Part shown: in pieces, positions 13,221 through 17,736 of the stretch
Numbering within the stretch: the first letter of the stretch is position 1
Layout: each line of letters opens with the position of its first letter
Source: Clostridiales bacterium
GTDB lineage: Bacteria > Bacillota_A > Clostridia > Saccharofermentanales > Saccharofermentanaceae
Assembly: GCA_017649745.1 (NCBI GenBank)
Contig: JAGCGE010000093.1
Span: 1 to 17,736 of the forward strand
Length of the DNA: 17,736 bases
Direction of reading: 5' to 3'
Position numbers and translations under genes: made by a program
Notes under the pieces: generated by a model
The model's database searches: none
What the model was told of the DNA's origin: nothing
Seen by the model: only the letters and a program-made list of their open reading frames with translations

Positions 13221-13952
13221 AGTGGCGAGACTACCGTTAGATTTGTTTTAGACCCTAGTGTAACTGAATTCGTAGATAATAGAGGGAACACCGTAAACAT
13301 CATGAAGCATTTTGGTGCTGCTAATATTATTTCTACTGAATTTACAGAAACTTACAAAGCGCCGCATAATTCTAGCGACCCTAATTATAAGAGTGGAGGT
13401 CAAGGATATTTTGGAAAATGTCCTGTATGTAATTGGGTGAAGGATATTATTTCTACAGAATCGTCAATAACATCTAATATGTGTGCTAATTCATATGCTG
13501 GACATGAATGGCCGTATCCATATCTTGTGGTATGTGAAGATCCAAAACCATCGGATATAGGTTCTCCTTATCATACTGCTGGAACGGATTATAAAATAGC
13601 TATTGATGCTTGCGCTACATCTGACGATGAATATAGTAACGATTTGGGGTATATAGTAAAAGATTCCTGGACGCATGTAAAGATAGATCAAAAACTTAGT
13701 GATTTTAATTACGATTCTGCGTCTAGAATGGGAATCGATGGAACTGTTTTTTCTCCATGGCAGGCCGAATATAGGACTTTACAATATAGAATGACTGTTG
13801 ATGATGGTGTTTATCATAAAGAGGCCGATTTTCCAGCAATGTCTTATTCATATAGGTTAGGAGAATTTTTTACAGGTTCCAGCGCACCGTTTAAAGATTT
13901 TATTATTCAACGTCCGACAACGATAACGCTTAGCGTATATTATGCGACATAA
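13221..13952 (+). CDS. In-frame extension behind the tail tube stop, or separate protein from ATG 13302
   Basis: The frame of the tail tube continues for 243 sense codons after its TGA. The first ATG is at 13302 (216 residues if started there); AGAGGGA at 13281-13287 lies 14 bases before it, too far for a good ribosome site. The 27 codons before that ATG (SGETTVRFVLDPSVTEFVDN and on) read like real protein. The protein has GYFGKCPVCNWV (Cys40 and Cys43 counted from the ATG), further cysteines at 61, 78 and 104 and His68, then an aromatic-rich part ending IQRPTTITLSVYYAT. A metal-binding element is possible but unproven. Only 4 of 13 prolines are CCG, so codon style changes right at the stop. 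Alternatives are a poorly initiated minor tail protein or a gene split by mutation. I do not recognise the family. Confidence 0.6.
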   Translation, partial: SGETTVRFVLDPSVTEFVDNRGNTVNIMKHFGAANIISTEFTETYKAPHNSSDPNYKSGGQGYFGKCPVCNWVKDIISTESSITSNMCANSYAGHEWPYPYLVVCEDPKPSDIGSPYHTAGTDYKIAIDACATSDDEYSNDLGYIVKDSWTHVKIDQKLSDFNYDSASRMGIDGTVFSPWQAEYRTLQYRMTVDDGVYHKEADFPAMSYSYRLGEFFTGSSAPFKDFIIQRPTTITLSVYYAT

Positions 13953-13974
13953 GACTAATCTAACAGGGTCTTAT
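13949..13974 (+). promoter_or_regulatory. Hairpin spanning the stop of the extension ORF
   Basis: ATAAGAC (13949-13955) pairs perfectly with GTCTTAT (13968-13974) around a 12-base loop; the TAA stop lies in the 5' arm. It is the first of three consecutive hairpins in the 153-base gap before the next gene. Confidence 0.45.
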
Positions 13975-13999
13975 CAAAAATTCAAAATGATTAGGGGGA

Positions 14000-14033
14000 G
14001 AAACTCATGCATGTGCTCCTTGAGCGGAGTTTC
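14000..14033 (+). promoter_or_regulatory. Nested hairpin upstream of the terminator
   Basis: GAAACTC (14000-14006) pairs with GAGTTTC (14027-14033), and inside it GCTC (14015-14018) pairs with GAGC (14022-14025). It ends three bases before the terminator stem. It may be an antiterminator-type element, a processing site or simple RNA structure; its function is unknown. Confidence 0.4.
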
Positions 14034-14036
14034 ACT

Positions 14037-14072
14037 TAGCAAGAGAGGGGTCGGGCTCTTGCTATATTTTTA
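14037..14072 (+). terminator. Rho-independent terminator between tail tube and tail-assembly genes
   Basis: TAGCAAGAG (14037-14045) pairs perfectly with CTCTTGCTA (14056-14064) around a ten-base loop, followed by TATTTTTATA. It lies inside the structural operon, so it probably lets only part of the transcription reach the tail-assembly and tape measure genes, whose products are needed in small amounts. Confidence 0.8.
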
Positions 14073-14105
14073 TACATTTTACAAACAGAAAAGGAGTAAT
14101 AAGAT

Positions 14106-14540
14106 ATGTTAGCAAAAACTATTACCTATACTGATTTCAACGACACAGAAAGAACAGAAACTTTCTATTTCAATCTCACAAAAACAGAACTCGCTCAGCT
14201 CGAATACAGCCATGGTGGCGGACTTACTGAGTGGATTAAGAGAGCAGCAGAAGCTCAGAATGGTAAAATCATTCTTGAAGTCTTTGAGGAAATCATCAAA
14301 GCAACTTATGGTGAAAAGTCTCCTGACGGAAGAAATTTCTTGAAGTCTGATGAGATTTTTAACAACTTTAAAGGGACTAATGCATACGATCAGCTTTATA
14401 TGGAACTTGTTACAGATGGCGACAAAGCCGCAGCTTTCCTTATTGAGTGTATGCCTAAGGAACTTCGTGAAGAAGCAAGAAAGAACCAGGAAAAACTGGC
14501 TAAGGATAACACAAAAACCATCAAGAAAGTTGAGTCTTAA
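14106..14540 (+). CDS. Tail assembly chaperone
   Basis: Encodes 144 residues. AAAAGGAG at 14089-14096 precedes the ATG. The opening AKTITYTDFNDTERTETFYF, the segment LTKTELAQLEYSHGGGLTEW and the central EEIIKATYGEKSPDGRNFLK match the siphophage tail-assembly chaperone placed between tube and tape measure, which coats the tape measure during tail growth (role of lambda gpG). A Lys/Glu/Asn-rich tail follows. In lambda-like phages a -1 slip fuses this protein to the next; here the next gene is in the same frame, separated only by TAA GTT, so no frame change would be needed. The start lies 34 bases after the terminator, consistent with reduced expression. Confidence 0.75.
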   Translation: MLAKTITYTDFNDTERTETFYFNLTKTELAQLEYSHGGGLTEWIKRAAEAQNGKIILEVFEEIIKATYGEKSPDGRNFLKSDEIFNNFKGTNAYDQLYMELVTDGDKAAAFLIECMPKELREEARKNQEKLAKDNTKTIKKVES

Positions 14541-14543
14541 GTT

Positions 14544-15110
14544 ATGTTAACAATTACGATTAAAGCAAGAAAAGATGCTTGGAATTCTGATACTGAGACT
14601 TTCGAAAGTTTAGATCGTGATTGGACCATACAGCTGGAACATTCTTTGATTTCCATTAGCAAATGGGAAGCTAAATGGAAGAAACCATATCTTTCAGAAA
14701 CTGAGAAAAAGACAACCGAAGAGGTTCTCGATTACATCAAATGTATGACAATTACTGGAAATGTGCCTGACAATGTTTATCTATTTATGGATGAAGAAAA
14801 TGTTAGGGCAATCGAACAGTATATCAGAGATCCTTATAGTGCAACTTGGTTTAATGAAGGAAATTCTAAAGTACGAGCCGGAAGCAGACTGAGAGGCGAA
14901 ACCCTTACATCGGAGTTGATTTACTATTACATGCTGGCAAATGAAATTCCATTTGAAGCACAGAAATGGCATATCAATCGCCTTCTCACTCTGATTCGTA
15001 TTTGCTCAGAAAAGAATGCTGAAGGTAACAAGATGTCAAAGAAAGACATTCTTAAACGTAATTCTGAACTTAACAAAGCTAGAAGGATGGCACTTGGTAC
15101 GAAAGGTTGA
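14544..15110 (+). CDS. Phage tail-assembly region protein of unknown function
   Basis: Encodes 188 residues. A short beta start (LTITIKARKDAW, DWTIQLEHSLISISKWEAKW) is followed by helices (DYIKCMTITGNVPDNVYLFM, LTSELIYYYMLANEIPFEAQ) and the basic end MSKKDILKRNSELNKARRMA. I recognise the family as one regularly found between the tail chaperone and the tape measure in Bacillota siphophages, possibly the counterpart of the second chaperone, though I know of no direct proof. Only three bases separate it from the preceding stop, in the same frame, and the ribosome site is weak, so it depends on the upstream gene. Its TGA stop overlaps an ATG at 15110. Confidence 0.65.
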   Translation: MLTITIKARKDAWNSDTETFESLDRDWTIQLEHSLISISKWEAKWKKPYLSETEKKTTEEVLDYIKCMTITGNVPDNVYLFMDEENVRAIEQYIRDPYSATWFNEGNSKVRAGSRLRGETLTSELIYYYMLANEIPFEAQKWHINRLLTLIRICSEKNAEGNKMSKKDILKRNSELNKARRMALGTKG

Positions 15111-15115
15111 TGCCT

Positions 15116-15499
15116 ATGAAAATTTCTATTACTAGCATTGGTAATTGGAATGACACAAGTAAACTTTTAGAAAGAACTTCTAGACTCAGTGTAGAACCGC
15201 ATGTTTTGCGTCATTACGCAGAATTAGGTTTGAAAGAATTAGAAAAAGCAACCCCGAAAGACACGGGAAAAACTGCTAATTCATGGTATTACAAGTTAAA
15301 TCAAAATGAAAAGGGTAGATACAAGATCACGTACTATAACAGTAATAAAGTGGACGGCGTTCCCGTTGCTATTATATTACAGTATGGTCATGGTACTCGC
15401 AATGGTGGATGGGTAGAGGGTCTGGATTACATTAATCCGGCCCTTAAACCTGTCTTCGATGAATTAGCTGATAGAGCTTGGAAGGAGGCGATTTGGTGA
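15116..15499 (+). CDS. Neck protein, HK97-gp10-like
   Basis: Encodes 127 residues from the ATG at 15116; GAAAGG at 15101-15106 then has 9-base spacing. An ATG at 15110, overlapping the previous stop, is possible but would leave only 3 bases. The protein shows the signature of the HK97 gp10-like family: ELEKATPKDTGKTANSWYY (residues 41-59), then a beta part, YGHGTRNGGWVEGLDYINPA (residues 90-109) and a terminal helix. Such proteins sit at the head-tail joint. In most siphophages this gene lies between head-closure and tail-completion genes; here it follows the chaperones, next to the tape measure. The stop TGA overlaps the GTG start of the tape measure. Confidence 0.8.
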   Translation: MKISITSIGNWNDTSKLLERTSRLSVEPHVLRHYAELGLKELEKATPKDTGKTANSWYYKLNQNEKGRYKITYYNSNKVDGVPVAIILQYGHGTRNGGWVEGLDYINPALKPVFDELADRAWKEAIW

Positions 15500-17736
15500 G
15501 TACTTCTATCGATGAACGAATAGTTGCAATGAAGTTTGATAATAGAAACTTTGAGAAAAATGCAGCTGAATCAATACAGACAATTGACTTATTGAAGTCA
15601 AAACTTAACTTTGAAGATGTTCAAGAAGAACTTAATAACATCAACACTTCCAAGATTAAAGAGGAATTCTCTAGTTTGGGTGATATCAATACATCTAAAT
15701 TTGAGACAGTATTAGATAAATTAGAATACAGAATGAGCGGACTGGGTATATTTACAGGTCGTATCGTTCAGAATGTAGCGGATGATATATACAAAATAGT
15801 AAAATTAGCCGGATCTGGTATTGACAAGATAATCAGTTTTACAAAAGGTGGCATTATTCAGGGTGGTTATTCAAGAGCTGCAAATATTCAGCAGGCTAAA
15901 CATCAGCTTGAAGGATTAGGAATCGCCTGGAAAGACATTTCTGCAGATATCGACTTTGCTGTTAAGGATACTGCTTACTCCTTGGATGCGGCAGCTAAAG
16001 CGGCGTCTCAGTTAGTAACTTCTGGTTTGATGCCGGGATATCAGTATAAGACTCTTGGCGGTCAGGAACGTGACATTGATACATTAGCTATGGTTCTTAG
16101 GGCAGCTTCTGGTGTCGCTGCTATGTCTGGTGGTGCCGTAGATTATTCTCAAATAACCGATATCTTTGTTAATGCTATTTCTAAGGGTAAATTTCAGGGA
16201 GATGAATTCTTAAGAATTGCTCAAGGTGCTGGTATTAATGCCAAGCAGACACTTGCTGATTATTACAATGAGGTTAAGTATAATGGCAAAACTAACTGGA
16301 CTGCTGATGAAATCGAAACCATGGCTAGTAAAGGACAAATCGATCCTATGCATGCCATTGAGGCTTTATATGAGAAATTCGGTGAGCATGCGGTAAAGGC
16401 CAATGAGACTCTCACGGGCGTAATGGCCAACACAAAGTCCGCTTTGGCAAGAATCGGTGCTAATTTCTTTGAGCCAATTATTGCCAATTCTGGTCCATTA
16501 GTTACTTTGTTTGAGGTTCTTCGTAGATCAATTAATGATCTTAACGCTGCAATTTCTCCTGTAGTTAAGCTTTTTGCGAATGACGTAGTTCAAGCGCTTG
16601 AGAAGTTAACAAATCCGTTTATAGAAAAAGAGTATGAACGAGATGAAAATGGCGAAATCAAAATGGATGAAAAAGGCAATCCGATGTATACCTACAAATG
16701 GAAAAAGGTTGGTGGTATATTCTCGGATTGGTTAGAGCCATGGCATGAAGCAACAGAAGTAGATTCTGGTATTGATAGAAATCACATTCCTACTATGGAT
16801 GCACAGCAAACATATATGGAACAGTATTCCTCTCGTGCTGAGAAGTTTGCATCTAATATGCGAACAATTTTTACTAGCACAGGAAAGATCATGTATAATT
16901 TCTTTTCTAATAATAGTAAAGCATTTAAGCAAGTCTTTCCGGAATACAAAGGTATGGCCGATCTTATCGTGAAAGTTACGACAAAGATTGCCGATAAGTT
17001 AGAATGGATCTCTAATCTTGATTTCTGGAATCCTCCAGTAACATGGAAAGATTCTGGATGGTATGCGATTATTAGAGGTATATTCTCAGGTATTGATATT
17101 ATTTACAGATTTGGTAAAGCTCTTGTTGAGCATTTTATTAAGCCTATATTTAGTGCTGGTAAGACAGCGGCATCTAGTCTTGGTATTATGGATTGGATTG
17201 TAAAACTCTCTAATGCAGTATACGAATTCGATCAAAGATTAAAGAATGGAGAAGATGTCTTCGGTCACTTCTTCGAATTCATCAAGAATAAGTTAACGCA
17301 ACTGAAAAATTTCCTGGGAGACCTTTTTACCGGAAAGTTGAACATTTCCGAGAAGCTTAGTTCTCTTAAAGAAACTTTAAGCACAAATGTTAGTATCCCG
17401 GGTTGGGATAGTATCGCTAATGTATTCCGCAAGATCGGAGATGCTATTGGTTATGCATTTGATAAACTTAAGGAATTCTTTGGTTTTGGGAAGAAAGAGG
17501 ATCAGCTTGCATTTACAACCGGAGCTGGCGGTTATGCTACTGGTGGCGGTTTAGGATTGCTTAATCCGATTCTTCCAAATGCAGGAGCCGTTGCGGGTAT
17601 TATAGAGAAGTTTGGAAATAAGGATGACACTAAAGACCTTCCTACTATAGGAGAACGTATAAGTGGATTCTTTGGCAAAATTAAAGAAGCATTTACTAAT
17701 TTCGACTTTAGTGGTATATCTGGAATGCTAACCACA
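15496..17736 (+). CDS. Tape measure protein, N-terminal part (cut by window end)
   Basis: The GTG at 15496 overlaps the previous stop (GTGA), and AAGGAGG at 15482-15488 is a strong ribosome site with 7-base spacing. The frame is open for 747 codons to the window end. Residues about 1-130 are helical, and residues about 134-330 match the tape measure N-terminal domain: AKHQLEGLGIAWKDISADID, AKAASQLVTSGL, RAASGVAAMSGGAVDYSQI and ANTKSALARIGANFFEPI. Later parts alternate amphipathic helices with Gly-rich turns (FTTGAGGYATGGGLGLL). The protein sets tail length and is ejected with the DNA. Residues about 375-395 (ERDENGEIKMDEKGNPMYTY) form a charged insert. Any lytic or peptidase domain would lie beyond the window. 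Confidence 0.92.
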   Translation, partial: MSTSIDERIVAMKFDNRNFEKNAAESIQTIDLLKSKLNFEDVQEELNNINTSKIKEEFSSLGDINTSKFETVLDKLEYRMSGLGIFTGRIVQNVADDIYKIVKLAGSGIDKIISFTKGGIIQGGYSRAANIQQAKHQLEGLGIAWKDISADIDFAVKDTAYSLDAAAKAASQLVTSGLMPGYQYKTLGGQERDIDTLAMVLRAASGVAAMSGGAVDYSQITDIFVNAISKGKFQGDEFLRIAQGAGINAKQTLADYYNEVKYNGKTNWTADEIETMASKGQIDPMHAIEALYEKFGEHAVKANETLTGVMANTKSALARIGANFFEPIIANSGPLVTLFEVLRRSINDLNAAISPVVKLFANDVVQALEKLTNPFIEKEYERDENGEIKMDEKGNPMYTYKWKKVGGIFSDWLEPWHEATEVDSGIDRNHIPTMDAQQTYMEQYSSRAEKFASNMRTIFTSTGKIMYNFFSNNSKAFKQVFPEYKGMADLIVKVTTKIADKLEWISNLDFWNPPVTWKDSGWYAIIRGIFSGIDIIYRFGKALVEHFIKPIFSAGKTAASSLGIMDWIVKLSNAVYEFDQRLKNGEDVFGHFFEFIKNKLTQLKNFLGDLFTGKLNISEKLSSLKETLSTNVSIPGWDSIANVFRKIGDAIGYAFDKLKEFFGFGKKEDQLAFTTGAGGYATGGGLGLLNPILPNAGAVAGIIEKFGNKDDTKDLPTIGERISGFFGKIKEAFTNFDFSGISGMLTT

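Noticed and set aside
14350..14550. Alternative + strand frame overlapping the tail chaperone end, as a frameshift product
   Set aside because: It is in the +1 frame, ends after ten bases beyond the chaperone region, and does not connect to the next gene; no heptameric slippery site was recognised.

Overview
This window is a stretch of a tailed-phage (siphovirus-like) genome or prophage, all on the + strand: the DNA-packaging, head and tail-assembly module, ending inside the tape measure gene. The DNA is AT-rich, genes are tightly packed with GGAGG-type ribosome binding sites, and the proteins resemble those of phages of gut Bacillota (Clostridia). No host gene, tRNA, integrase or CRISPR array is visible, so the host assignment is an inference from style and remembered protein families. 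The standard bacterial code applies: TAA, TAG and TGA all end genes here.

Region 1 (75-2913) is a six-gene cassette in front of the packaging genes: a small papain-like cysteine-peptidase homologue, two short hypothetical proteins, a Gly/Asn-rich protein with one membrane-like segment and a long helical part, a beta-rich protein that may be a virion decoration, and a Tyr/Arg/Gly-rich protein. Region 2 (2914-3088) is non-coding and holds two hairpins, one with 24-nt arms. Region 3 (3089-6055) is packaging: a putative small terminase, an HNH endonuclease, a gp6-like head-tail connector, a 43-residue ORF and the large terminase. Region 4 (6070-8137) has three basic proteins that share an N-terminal H-x-G-x-x-G motif. 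Region 5 (8137-12304) is head assembly: portal, a fused prohead protease / acidic tract / major capsid gene, a head-closure protein and a tail-completion protein. Region 6 (12306-17736) is tail: tail tube, an in-frame ORF directly behind its TGA stop, a non-coding segment with three hairpins and a terminator, two tail-assembly proteins, an HK97-gp10-like neck protein and the start of the tape measure.

Three observations stand out. First, the tail tube gene is followed in the same frame by 243 sense codons after its TGA, with no stop before the next ATG and a poorly spaced ribosome site there; this fits a stop-readthrough minor tail protein. Second, the protease-capsid fusion has an internal ATG with a near-perfect ribosome site exactly at the start of the capsid part, so one frame probably yields both a 754-residue fusion and a free 482-residue capsid protein. 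Third, the three H-x-G-x-x-G proteins between terminase and portal look like a set of co-working, largely disordered basic proteins in a phage whose fused scaffold-like tract is extremely acidic. Proline codon choice (CCG in capsid, tail tube and the 1188-1985 gene; CCT/CCA elsewhere) separates the probably abundant proteins from the rest.
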